Assembly (NCBI GenBank): GCA_964551295.1 | Contig: CAZKDJ010000135.1 | Coordinates: 1 to 11,616, forward strand | DNA: 11,616 nucleotides | Source: JAFGED01 sp964551295 | Lineage (GTDB): Bacteria > Chloroflexota > Anaerolineae > B4-G1 | Direction of reading: 5' to 3' | Notes under the pieces: generated by a model | What the model saw: only the letters and a program-made list of their open reading frames with translations | Databases searched by the model: none | What the model was told of the DNA's origin: nothing | Shown here: piece after piece, positions 1 through 7,282 of the stretch | Numbering within the stretch: the stretch's first letter is position 1 | Layout of the letters: each line of letters opens with the position of its first letter | Made by a program: the position numbers and the translations under genes

Positions 1-543
1 GTGCAGTTTGGAGAGACCATGATGTCGGTGGCGCGGACATACGGCTTTCCCGTCTGGCGGTTGATCGAAGCCAATCCAGACATCGATGCCAGCGCCCTGT
101 ATCCCAGCCAAGAGATCGTCATACCCACGGTCGACCTGCTGTTCCCACTGCCGTTGATCACAGACCAGCGTATTGTCGTCGATATCTCCGATCAACGCCT
201 CCAGGCATACGCCGACGAGACACTGGTCTATGACTTTATCTGCTCGACCGGCATCGAGTCCTCGCCCACCCTGCCCGGCACCTTTCAGATACTGAGCAAA
301 GAAGAGGAAGCATACGCGTCCAGTTGGGACCTGTGGATGCCACACTTTATGGGCGTCTACCGCTCTGGCCCTGACTTTACCAATGGCATCCACGGCCTGC
401 CGACTCTGTCCAGCGGCGCCACGTTATGGGAGGGCCACTTGGGACGCCCAGTATCCTATGGCTGTATCGTCATCGGCCTGGAAGAGGCTGCCGAGCTATA
501 CGAATGGACACAGCTAGGCGCTCTGGTGACCATACAGGACTAG
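1..543 (+). CDS. LysM / L,D-transpeptidase (YkuD) protein, 5'-truncated
   Basis: Predicted extracytoplasmic enzyme that forms 3-3 peptidoglycan cross-links or attaches proteins to the wall. The visible 180 residues begin inside a LysM peptidoglycan-binding module (about 1-42: GETMMSVA, EANPDI, LYPSQEIVIP). A YkuD catalytic domain follows (about 56-180), with the probable catalytic base His131 (IHGLP) and nucleophile Cys155 in VSYGCIVI. The family consensus is [S/T]HGC, so the usual His before Gly-Cys is Tyr153 here. The spacing between His131 and Ser152 (20 residues) is also longer than the textbook 14-17. The first codon is GTG, but the LysM lacks its first residues, so the true start and the expected signal peptide lie left of the window. 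The stop is TAG. The kinase gene follows after 38 bp on the same strand, so co-transcription is plausible. The family call is firm; activity is inferred. Confidence 0.88.
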   Translation: MQFGETMMSVARTYGFPVWRLIEANPDIDASALYPSQEIVIPTVDLLFPLPLITDQRIVVDISDQRLQAYADETLVYDFICSTGIESSPTLPGTFQILSKEEEAYASSWDLWMPHFMGVYRSGPDFTNGIHGLPTLSSGATLWEGHLGRPVSYGCIVIGLEEAAELYEWTQLGALVTIQD

Positions 544-564
544 GGACCGGCCAAGCTGCTGCGT

Positions 565-570
565 AGGAGA
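565..570 (+). promoter_or_regulatory. Ribosome binding site of the sensor kinase
   Basis: AGGAGA lies 11 bases before ATG 582. It supports that start over internal ones. It also shows that ordinary Shine-Dalgarno initiation is used here, in contrast to several promoters in the window that seem to give leaderless messages. Confidence 0.6.
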
Positions 571-581
571 AGTGAGCACAT

Positions 582-2711
582 ATGGAGCCAACTGATAGGC
601 CTACCAAAATCCTACTGATTGAAGATAACCCAGCCGACGCCAGACTTTTACGCAAGATGCTCATCGAGGCCAAGCGATTTCCTTTCGATCTGCAGCAGGC
701 TGATCGGCTCTCGGCAGGGTTGGAGCGCTTGGCGGGCGACGATATCGACATCATTCTGTTGGATCTCTCGCTGCCGGATAGCGCGGGGCTCGACACATTC
801 AAGCAAACGCTGGCTCAGGCGCCGCATACGCCTATCGTCGTGTTGAGCGGCCTCGACGACGAGAGAATCGCGTTCGAGGCTGTACGGACGGGCGCGCAGG
901 ACTATCTCACCAAAGGGGAGGTAGAAGGCAACCTGCTGGTTCGCACCATCTACTATGCAATCGAGCGCAAACGGACCGAAACCAGACAGGCATACTACCT
1001 GCAGACAGAGCAAGCGCTGCGCCAGATTTCTAGCCGCTTCATCGATCCCCAGGACCTGGATCAGGCCATCAACGACACGCTGAAAGAGACTGGCACCGTG
1101 CTCCAGGCAAGCCGCGCTTACCTCTTCAAAATCCATGGTAACGGCACCAAAATGAGCAGCACCCACGAGTGGGCAGCAGAAGAAACCCCGGCAAAAACCG
1201 GAGAGCGGCAAGAGCTGGAGACAGCGGCTTTCCCTTGGTGGATGGGCAACCTTCACAAAAACGAAATCATCGCCCTATCCGATATCAGCCAACTACCCAA
1301 ACCTGAGAGAAATATGCTCGAGAGTCTAGGGGTTATCTCCGCCCTGGTCATCCCCATCTTTGCTCACGGCACGCTCTACGGCTTCTTTGGTGTAGTAGAA
1401 ACGGAGCAAAGCCGCGAGTGGGGAGCAGCGGAGATTGGGTTCCTGAGGAGCGTCTCAGAGATTCTTGGCCGGGCCATCGAGCGCGCCCGAGCCGAGCAAT
1501 ATCTCCAGCAGCGCAACCTGGCGTTGGCCACCCTCAACGCGGTAGCTCAGGGCCTATCCGCCTCACTAGAGCTGCAAGATCTCCTCGACGAGGCCCTTTC
1601 ACGTACGGCGCACGCCCTGAGGTTTAGGGGTGGGCTGATCAACCTAGCTGACGAACGCAGCGGTGAGCTCACCCTCGTCAGCTACACGGGCCTACCCACG
1701 CTCTTATTCGAGCGCATCGAGGCCCAGCGCCCGGCGCTCGACGTGTGCCAACACGTATTTGAGGCCAAGGAGGCCCTGGGTTTGGACGACCTTCGTCGAG
1801 ACGCCCCCCCAGAGGCAGATGAGATCCTCGATGCTGGTCTGCAGTCATTTGTAGGTACACCTATCGTTTACAAAGAACAAACCTTGGGCTCCCTGTGCCT
1901 CTTCGACACCAGCCCTCAACCCATCACAGAGAGTGAGCGCGCGCTGTTGACCACAATTGGCCAACAGATCGGCGTGGCAGTTGAAAACGCCCGTCTCTTT
2001 GGCGACGTCGCACGCGAGCGCGAAATCGCCCAAACCCTACGCGATACGGCCGAGGCACTGAGCAAGACGCTCCAAATTGACAAACTGCTGGAAGGCGCGC
2101 TGGACGCACTACAACGCTTGGTGCCCTACGACGCGGCCTCAATCAGCCTGCTGCACGACGAACAGTGCTGGATCGTCGCCTCCCGTGGCCTGGAACAACT
2201 GCAATCCAAGACCTTTACCCTGGAAGAACGCCCTCTGGTGCAGCGAGTCGTACGTGAGCGTAGCCCGATCATCGTCCCAAACGTGCACGACGAGCCTGAC
2301 TGGCTTCTTATCGAAGGCGTGGGACCAGTCGAGTCCTGGCTCGGCGTACCACTGATTGCCAAGGACAAGGTCATCGGCATACTAACGACAGACTCGCACC
2401 ATCCCAGCACTTACGACGAGGAAACGGCCCGCCTGACCCTCGCCTTTGCCCACCAGGTCGCTCTGGCGATCGACAACTCGCGCCTGTACGAGCAGACGCG
2501 CGCACAACTGCGCGAGGCCGTCTTGCTCCGGGGTGTGACGGCCACCCTGTCATCCACCCTCGAAATGGATCAGATGCTGCCCTACATAGCGCGCAGCCTG
2601 TGCGAAGCGCTGAACACCACCAGCGCCGAGATCTATAGTTTTGACGAGCAGAACAACACCATCACCGTCGCCACCGGTTACGTAACCCCAGAGTCGACGA
2701 CGAAAGAGTAG
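582..2711 (+). CDS. Sensor half of hybrid histidine kinase: REC + GAF domains (ends at in-frame TAG)
   Basis: Cytoplasmic signalling protein of 709 residues with no membrane segment. An N-terminal receiver domain (about 8-127) has the acidic pair Glu14-Asp15, phospho-acceptor Asp61 (ILLDLSLPD), Ser89 and Lys111 (YLTKG), so it can probably be phosphorylated by another kinase. Three GAF domains follow (about 155-303, 325-472, 497-635), joined by helical linkers that repeat the pattern AxxNxRLF/Y. A fourth GAF begins at about 658 and is cut by TAG 2709-2711. The frame stays open after that stop and continues directly into the kinase half beginning at 2787, so this is most likely the N-terminal half of one 1503-codon gene. 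As it stands it has no catalytic or output domain. The ligands of the GAF domains cannot be read from sequence. Start ATG 582 is chosen for its upstream AGGAGA and because the receiver starts right after it. Confidence 0.85.
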   Translation: MEPTDRPTKILLIEDNPADARLLRKMLIEAKRFPFDLQQADRLSAGLERLAGDDIDIILLDLSLPDSAGLDTFKQTLAQAPHTPIVVLSGLDDERIAFEAVRTGAQDYLTKGEVEGNLLVRTIYYAIERKRTETRQAYYLQTEQALRQISSRFIDPQDLDQAINDTLKETGTVLQASRAYLFKIHGNGTKMSSTHEWAAEETPAKTGERQELETAAFPWWMGNLHKNEIIALSDISQLPKPERNMLESLGVISALVIPIFAHGTLYGFFGVVETEQSREWGAAEIGFLRSVSEILGRAIERARAEQYLQQRNLALATLNAVAQGLSASLELQDLLDEALSRTAHALRFRGGLINLADERSGELTLVSYTGLPTLLFERIEAQRPALDVCQHVFEAKEALGLDDLRRDAPPEADEILDAGLQSFVGTPIVYKEQTLGSLCLFDTSPQPITESERALLTTIGQQIGVAVENARLFGDVAREREIAQTLRDTAEALSKTLQIDKLLEGALDALQRLVPYDAASISLLHDEQCWIVASRGLEQLQSKTFTLEERPLVQRVVRERSPIIVPNVHDEPDWLLIEGVGPVESWLGVPLIAKDKVIGILTTDSHHPSTYDEETARLTLAFAHQVALAIDNSRLYEQTRAQLREAVLLRGVTATLSSTLEMDQMLPYIARSLCEALNTTSAEIYSFDEQNNTITVATGYVTPESTTKE

Positions 2712-2786
2712 ACCTCACACGTTGGCGAGGCCCATTCGCTGGCTCACCTGCCCGCTGCGTCAGACGCACTAGGCTGGAGCCACGTC
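2709..2786 (+). other. In-frame amber stop and untranslated GAF segment between kinase halves
   Basis: The stop TAG 2709-2711 and the next candidate start GTG 2787 are in the same frame. The 25 codons between them have no further stop and encode a plausible GAF stretch (TSHVGEAHSLAHLPAASDAL, then GWSHV). Reading through joins YVTPESTTKE to VVQVRRDDEDITQEE, which resembles an intact GAF of the type common in Chloroflexota kinases. A single substitution, for example CAG to TAG, would explain the break. Possible causes are a true nonsense mutation, a sequencing or assembly error, or recoding. At least four other genes here end in TAG, which argues against general amber reassignment. Confidence 0.8.
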
Positions 2787-2789
2787 GTG
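2776..2789 (+). promoter_or_regulatory. Possible re-initiation site for the kinase half
   Basis: GGAG at 2776-2779 is 7 bases before GTG 2787, a workable Shine-Dalgarno spacing. It could let ribosomes restart about 75 bases after the amber stop. The match is short and may be chance, since the stretch also encodes GAF residues. Confidence 0.3.
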
Positions 2790-5093
2790 CAAGTGCGCCG
2801 GGACGACGAGGATATCACCCAGGAAGAGAGCGAGCTTTTAGAAGCCCACGACGCACAGGCGGCGTTGCTTCTGCCCATCGCAGCCCGAGGACACATGTTG
2901 GGCCTGGCTATCATGTGGGAAAGTGAGGGGCCGCGCCGCTTCACCGAGGGCGAAATAGCCTTGGGCCAGACGCTGACCCACCAGGCAGCCATCGCGCTGG
3001 AAAACGCGCGGCTGTTCGAGGAAACGCGCAAACAGGCCAAGCGGACAGAGCTGCTCCTAGAAGCCAGCGAGGCCGCAGCCTCCACCCTCGACAGCACAGA
3101 AGTCATGCGTCGCCTGGCACGGGCAGTAGCCCACGCCATCGGAGCCGAAATGACCGGAGCCTATGTCGCCAACGCGACCGGGACAGCGCTACAACCCATC
3201 GCCGGATACCACGTTCCAAAAGAACGTTTTGAAACCTACGCACAGTTTCACATTCCGTTGAAGGGGCACGCCTTTGTAGAGAAAGCTTGGCAGAACCAGC
3301 AGGCGGTGTTCACCGACGACGTCCTCAACGACCCGCGCTTCCACGAGAAGACGTCACAGCTATTCCCCGCCCAATCCGCGCTCCTGCTGCCCATGATCGT
3401 GAGGGGGGAAACCATCGGCGGCCTGTGGGCCGTATGGTGGGAACAAGTCCATCAATTTTCCGAAGAGGAACTGCAACTAGCCGAAGGCATCGTGCGCGAA
3501 GCCGCCGTGGCCATCCAAAACGCGCGCCTGTTCGAAGAAGTGGAAGCCAGCGGCATCGAACTCCAGCAACGTGCACAGGCACTCGAAGAGGCAAACTTAC
3601 GCTTGCAGGAACTCGACCGGCTCAAGAGTCAATTTCTGGCTCACATGAGCCACGAACTTCGAACCCCCCTCAACTCTGTCATCGGCTTCTCAGAGGTGTT
3701 GTGCGACGGACTGGTCGGTCAGCTCACGCCCGAGCAACTGGAGTGTGCGGAAAATATTCTAACCAGCGGAGAGCACCTGCTGGCCCTGATCAACGACATC
3801 CTCGACCTCTCCAAGATCGAGGCCGGACGTGTGAAACTGGACATGACGACCTTTGACGTGAAAGGATGGCTGGAAGAAACCCGAAAGACGATCGTGCCAC
3901 TCGTCGAAAAAAAGTCACGGACGCTGGCAGTAGAGCTGGCCGAGGATTTACCTCCCCTCATCGCCGACCCCATTCGCATCAAACAGGTGCTGATCAACTT
4001 ACTGGGCAATGCCAACAAGTTCACGCCCGAAGGAGGACACATCACCCTTTCCTGTCGCATGGCCGATCCGGAGACGATGATCTTTTCTGTCGCCGACACA
4101 GGCATCGGCATCAAACCGGAGGATCAGCAAGTCATCTTTGAAGAATTCCGCCAATCGAGCAACGCATCGGTGGGAGAGACAAAAGGCACCGGATTAGGCT
4201 TGGCCATCAGCAAGCGGTTGGTTGAAATGCACGGTGGTCACATCTGGGTCGATAGTGAATACGGTATCGGCTCAACTTTTTCCTTCCTACTTCCTGTCTC
4301 CAGCAGCGAGGCCAAAACAGGAACTTCCAAAGACACCCTAGTTCTTTCAGAGTCCAAAACCGTCTTGGTGATCGAGGATGATCGCCAGTTCAACAACCTG
4401 TTATCGTTCTACCTGCGTCAAGAAGGATACATACCCGCCCAACATTACACCGGCACAAACGTATTGGAACATGCTCTCGAACTGCGCCCAGATATCATTA
4501 CCCTCGACCTCAAGCTTCCCGGTCGAAACGGTTGGGATGTTCTGCGCATCCTGAAATCCAACCCACGAACCAAGGATATCCCGGTGCTCGTCATCTCCGT
4601 GGTAGAAGATGGCGAGCGGGCGCTCCAACTGGGGGCCACGGATTATTTGGTCAAACCCGTGCACCGACGCGATATCCAGAATCTGCTCGACCAGCTGACG
4701 ACCTCCGAGTCGATAGATCAAGCAATCAAGGTCTTGATTGTGGACGATGATCGGGACATCATCGAACTGCTGAAGGAAATGCTGCCCGCCGAGCGTTACG
4801 AGATGCTCACAGCACGCAACGGTGAGGAAGGATTCAACGTCGCACGTAGCGAACACCCAGATATTGTCCTGCTCGATCTGATGATGCCGGGTACAAGTGG
4901 CTTCGATATGCTCAAAAAGATGCGTGCCCAAGATGAGACGGCCAACATCCCCGTCATCGTGCTCACAGCCATAGACGTGACCCCGAAACAGCGCCAGTTC
5001 CTCGAAGAGACCACCGTAAAAATCATGCGCAAGACCGCCCTCACTCCCCAGTCCTTTTTGGCCGAACTACGTCTGCTGGAGCATGCAACTTGA
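2787..5093 (+). CDS. Kinase half of hybrid histidine kinase: GAF-HisKA-HATPase-REC-REC
   Basis: The frame encodes 768 residues from GTG 2787. The C-terminal half of a GAF comes first (to about 77), then a complete GAF (about 97-248), a coiled linker, and HisKA with phospho-accepting His289 (MSHELRTPLN). HATPase_c follows with an N box (Asn404, Asn408), DTGIGI (437-442) and GTGLGLA (467-473). The first receiver (about 525-637) has Glu530-Asp531-Asp532, Asp574 and Lys623. The second (about 647-768) has Asp653-655, Asp697, Thr727 and Lys749. Lys749 is followed by Thr, not the usual Pro. There is no DNA-binding or other output domain, so output probably goes through phosphotransfer. GTG 2787 lies in mid-GAF, so it is a fallback start; GGAG at 2776-2779 makes re-initiation possible. 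The kinase residues look intact. The stop is TGA, 25 bp from the convergent transporter gene. Confidence 0.85.
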   Translation: MQVRRDDEDITQEESELLEAHDAQAALLLPIAARGHMLGLAIMWESEGPRRFTEGEIALGQTLTHQAAIALENARLFEETRKQAKRTELLLEASEAAASTLDSTEVMRRLARAVAHAIGAEMTGAYVANATGTALQPIAGYHVPKERFETYAQFHIPLKGHAFVEKAWQNQQAVFTDDVLNDPRFHEKTSQLFPAQSALLLPMIVRGETIGGLWAVWWEQVHQFSEEELQLAEGIVREAAVAIQNARLFEEVEASGIELQQRAQALEEANLRLQELDRLKSQFLAHMSHELRTPLNSVIGFSEVLCDGLVGQLTPEQLECAENILTSGEHLLALINDILDLSKIEAGRVKLDMTTFDVKGWLEETRKTIVPLVEKKSRTLAVELAEDLPPLIADPIRIKQVLINLLGNANKFTPEGGHITLSCRMADPETMIFSVADTGIGIKPEDQQVIFEEFRQSSNASVGETKGTGLGLAISKRLVEMHGGHIWVDSEYGIGSTFSFLLPVSSSEAKTGTSKDTLVLSESKTVLVIEDDRQFNNLLSFYLRQEGYIPAQHYTGTNVLEHALELRPDIITLDLKLPGRNGWDVLRILKSNPRTKDIPVLVISVVEDGERALQLGATDYLVKPVHRRDIQNLLDQLTTSESIDQAIKVLIVDDDRDIIELLKEMLPAERYEMLTARNGEEGFNVARSEHPDIVLLDLMMPGTSGFDMLKKMRAQDETANIPVIVLTAIDVTPKQRQFLEETTVKIMRKTALTPQSFLAELRLLEHAT

Positions 5094-5118
5094 GCAACGG
5101 GAGATAGGTACAACGTAC

Positions 5119-6561
5119 TCACCAGTCGTCGCCGGGTTCAGTATGAATGATCACGCGCTCCAAGCCGGCGATCTCGACCCGCAATCGTGCCTCCAACTGC
5201 GTGCTGATTCGATGGGCAGCGGTCAGCGAGAGCTCACCCGGCAGCGTGCAATGCATAGACACAGACCACCCACCCCCGCTTCGGTGCACCTGAACGCGAT
5301 GACAGGCGTCCGAGCTGACGACCGCCGCCGCCACCTGTCGCACCAGATCCGCCACCTCAGCCTCTGCCAAACCAGAGGCAGGCACTTGAACGAGTCGCCC
5401 CTGCGGCTCGATGTGAACCGTAACCTCCGCCAGATGCGGGATCTCTGCCGGCGCTCGATACTCTAGCGAGGAGATGACCTCATGGGCCTCACGCAGCGAA
5501 AGCGTCGCATCGGTCTCTGTGTGAACCTCCGCATAGTACTTGCCCTTCACCTCATAGATCCACACATCGTGAACGCTAATGCCCATTCGCTTCGCCAGTT
5601 GGCGTAGCTGGCACGCCACCACCTGCTCCTCATCCGCCTGCGGCAGGAAGCCCGCCGGCTCTACGTGCACGAAGGCTAGATCCACCGCGGGCAAGGCCTC
5701 GACCTGCACCTGTACCTGGTCGGCAATGGCGTGTGCCCGGTCAAGCCCCATCTCGCCGTCGACGTCGACGTGCATGTCCACTCGCAATCGCGGCCCGACG
5801 TGATCGGCGATGACTTGGTGCACATTGAGGACCCCCGGTATCGCTGAAGCCACAGAGACAATCTGCTCAGTGAGCTCTGGCGCCGCGCCACGCCCGGTGA
5901 GATAGCCCAAATTCTCGGACAGGATCCCCCACATCGCGCGGAAAATCCACAGCGCAACCACCACACCCGCCGCCGGGTCGAGCAACGGATGAATCAGATC
6001 AGAGCCCCAAACGCCGACCAACGCCGCTGCAGAGGTCAGCACGTCGGATAGATTGTCACGGGCGCAGGCGCGAATGGCCGGGCTCTGCGCCAACCGCCCG
6101 ATACGCCCAACCAGCAAAAACATCACCACTTTGACCAGCGCACTCCCCACCAAAGCAACTGTAGGCCATCCGGGCTCGATCGCCGTCGCGCCGCTGAGGA
6201 AGCGCAATATCCCTTCCCACAGCGCCGCGATCCCCGCTACTCCCATCGCTATGGTGATGAGTAGGCTGACCAAGGGTTCGAAGCGGCTGTGTCCCTGCGG
6301 GTGGCTCTCGTCGGCCGGTTGCTGCACCAGATACAATCCTACAGCAAGCAACAAGCTGTACAGCACGTCAGAGAGCGAGTTGGCCGCGTCCGACAGCACC
6401 GCGCTACTGCCAGAGAGCCAAGCCACCGCCCCCTTCGCCACAGCCAGAAGCACGTTGCCTGCAAGGGTGATCCAAATCGCCCGCCGATAGAGACGCTGAC
6501 GCTCAGCGTCCAGCGTCTCGAGCCTCACACGTTGCAAAGTCTTGCCCATCTCCCTAGACAT
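5119..6561 (-). CDS. Cation diffusion facilitator (CDF) metal transporter with three C-terminal ZT-dimer-like domains
   Basis: Probable inner-membrane divalent-metal/proton antiporter of 480 residues; typical family members have about 300. The membrane part (about 28-215) has the metal-site patterns SDAANSLSDV (Asp58, Asn61, Asp65) and DNLSDVLTS (Asn170, Asp173). Three cytoplasmic domains follow (about 226-302, 311-386, 396-476). Each keeps a His, then an Ala-His 13 residues later, then His-x-Glu-Pro another 22-23 residues on: His264/277/299, His347/360/383 and His437/450/473. The metal specificity is not readable. An upstream ATG at 6630 would place the promoter inside the gene, so it is rejected. 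ATG 6561 lies nine bases after the -10 box. ATG 6549 is an alternative, with AGGGAG abutting it. The gene is divergent from the next one and convergent with the kinase. The stop is TGA. Confidence 0.88.
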   Translation of the reverse strand: MSREMGKTLQRVRLETLDAERQRLYRRAIWITLAGNVLLAVAKGAVAWLSGSSAVLSDAANSLSDVLYSLLLAVGLYLVQQPADESHPQGHSRFEPLVSLLITIAMGVAGIAALWEGILRFLSGATAIEPGWPTVALVGSALVKVVMFLLVGRIGRLAQSPAIRACARDNLSDVLTSAAALVGVWGSDLIHPLLDPAAGVVVALWIFRAMWGILSENLGYLTGRGAAPELTEQIVSVASAIPGVLNVHQVIADHVGPRLRVDMHVDVDGEMGLDRAHAIADQVQVQVEALPAVDLAFVHVEPAGFLPQADEEQVVACQLRQLAKRMGISVHDVWIYEVKGKYYAEVHTETDATLSLREAHEVISSLEYRAPAEIPHLAEVTVHIEPQGRLVQVPASGLAEAEVADLVRQVAAAVVSSDACHRVQVHRSGGGWSVSMHCTLPGELSLTAAHRISTQLEARLRVEIAGLERVIIHTEPGDDW

Positions 6562-6570
6562 TGTCGCGCA

Positions 6571-6599
6571 ATGATACCACACTTGGCCGCTACTCGCAA
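6571..6599 (-). promoter_or_regulatory. Promoter of the CDF transporter
   Basis: On the minus strand: -35 TTGCGA (6594-6599), a 17-base spacer, and -10 TATCAT (6571-6576) preceded by TGG, which gives an extended -10. Only nine bases separate the -10 from ATG 6561, so the mRNA would have almost no leader. This is a pattern match by eye. Confidence 0.6.
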
Positions 6600-6622
6600 T
6601 CATTCGAACGCGGCTCTCATCC

Positions 6623-6650
6623 TTGTCCACATTCGGAAACCTGCTATACT
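6623..6650 (+). promoter_or_regulatory. Promoter of the 178-aa gene
   Basis: -35 TTGTCC (6623-6628), a 16-base spacer, and -10 TATACT (6645-6650) preceded by TGC, an extended -10. Transcription should begin near 6657, leaving a leader of about 37 bases before ATG 6694. It stands back-to-back with the CDF promoter, with 23 bases between the two -35 boxes. Confidence 0.6.
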
Positions 6651-6693
6651 TCTACCACGATCCTCGATCGACGAACAGAACCCGGGCGGGAGT

Positions 6694-7230
6694 ATGAAAC
6701 TTCGAAAAGCGCCCAAGCTGTCCAAACAACGGCGCAAGCAAATCGTAGAACTGTGGCCCCGCGTCAGCAGAGGTGAAATCACAGACATCGATCAAACCCT
6801 GGCCTCCATCCCCATACAACCAGGTGACCCCGAGTACGTCATCGTCCGCGCAGTGCTATCCCTCTTCCTGGAGCGCGGTCCCACCTTGTTGGGAAATTTC
6901 GACCTCTATGCAGAAATAGCCTACCTGTTCGCCGAGGTTATTCTAGAGAGCACGCCTGCTGCAGTCGTGTCGCTCATGCACATCGCGGCCATCCCCTCCC
7001 GCTTTAGCTTGCCGCTGCTGGCATACCTCGTCGAGCGACCCGAGGAGGAGGTCAAGCCCTACTTTGACCAACTCGCCCAATGCCGCGTGATCAGATCGGA
7101 CGGCGCGGGAACCTACTGGTTCGCCCTCACGTTCAAAGACTGCCTGCTGCTCCACTGGTTCCGGGCGGAAAACCGGGCCAGGTACGCGTGCATAGATCAA
7201 CGGCTGCAGACGTGGAACCAAACCCATTAG
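6694..7230 (+). CDS. Hypothetical protein with winged-helix-like C-terminal half
   Basis: This 178-residue soluble protein is not recognised as a named family. The N-terminus is basic (KLRKAPKLSKQRRKQ). Residues about 40-90 look helical and hydrophobic. Residues about 90-165 (RFSLPLLAYLVERPEEEVKP, then QLAQCRVIRSDGAGTYWFAL and LLLHWF) resemble the winged-helix segment found after the ATPase module in STAND/MalT-type regulators. In that case this could be a small regulator or a detached piece of one; that is inference. No signal peptide or membrane span is seen. The frame is open upstream to 6289, but that part runs antisense to the transporter and across this gene's own promoter, so ATG 6694 is preferred. 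GGAG ends one base before it, which is closer than ideal. The stop is TAG. The maf promoter follows within 20 bases. Confidence 0.65.
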   Translation: MKLRKAPKLSKQRRKQIVELWPRVSRGEITDIDQTLASIPIQPGDPEYVIVRAVLSLFLERGPTLLGNFDLYAEIAYLFAEVILESTPAAVVSLMHIAAIPSRFSLPLLAYLVERPEEEVKPYFDQLAQCRVIRSDGAGTYWFALTFKDCLLLHWFRAENRARYACIDQRLQTWNQTH

Positions 7231-7245
7231 CCGTTTGCTCTTGGC

Positions 7246-7273
7246 TGTACATTTTCCGCACGTATGCTACAAT
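7246..7273 (+). promoter_or_regulatory. Promoter of the maf-PBP operon
   Basis: Weak -35 TGTACA (7246-7251), a 16-base spacer, and -10 TACAAT (7268-7273) preceded by TGC, an extended -10. Nine bases separate the -10 from ATG 7283, so the transcript is probably leaderless. This also rules out in-frame starts farther upstream, such as the one at 7235. Confidence 0.5.
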
Positions 7274-7282
7274 AGCGCCGCT

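Noticed and set aside
648..1256. 202-codon open frame on the minus strand
   Set aside because: It lies wholly antisense to the REC/GAF coding sequence, which has clear domain motifs. It shows no recognisable domain, promoter or ribosome site.
2709..2711. Amber codon read as pyrrolysine or a reassigned sense codon
   Set aside because: TAG is the normal terminal codon of the L,D-transpeptidase, the 178-aa protein, the PBP and the hydrolase. No recoding element is evident, so a mutation or read error is simpler.
3287..3856. 189-codon open frame on the plus strand
   Set aside because: This is an Arg/Pro-rich shadow frame inside the GAF/HisKA region of the kinase, without family motifs.
5094..5118. 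Small GTAC-AAC-GTAC palindrome between the convergent kinase and transporter genes as a terminator
   Set aside because: The arms are only four bases and no T-run follows, so it does not qualify as an intrinsic terminator.
6289..6693. In-frame upstream extension of the 178-aa gene to 313 codons
   Set aside because: It runs antisense to the transporter coding sequence and would place the gene's own extended -10 promoter inside it. The added residues look like shadow translation.
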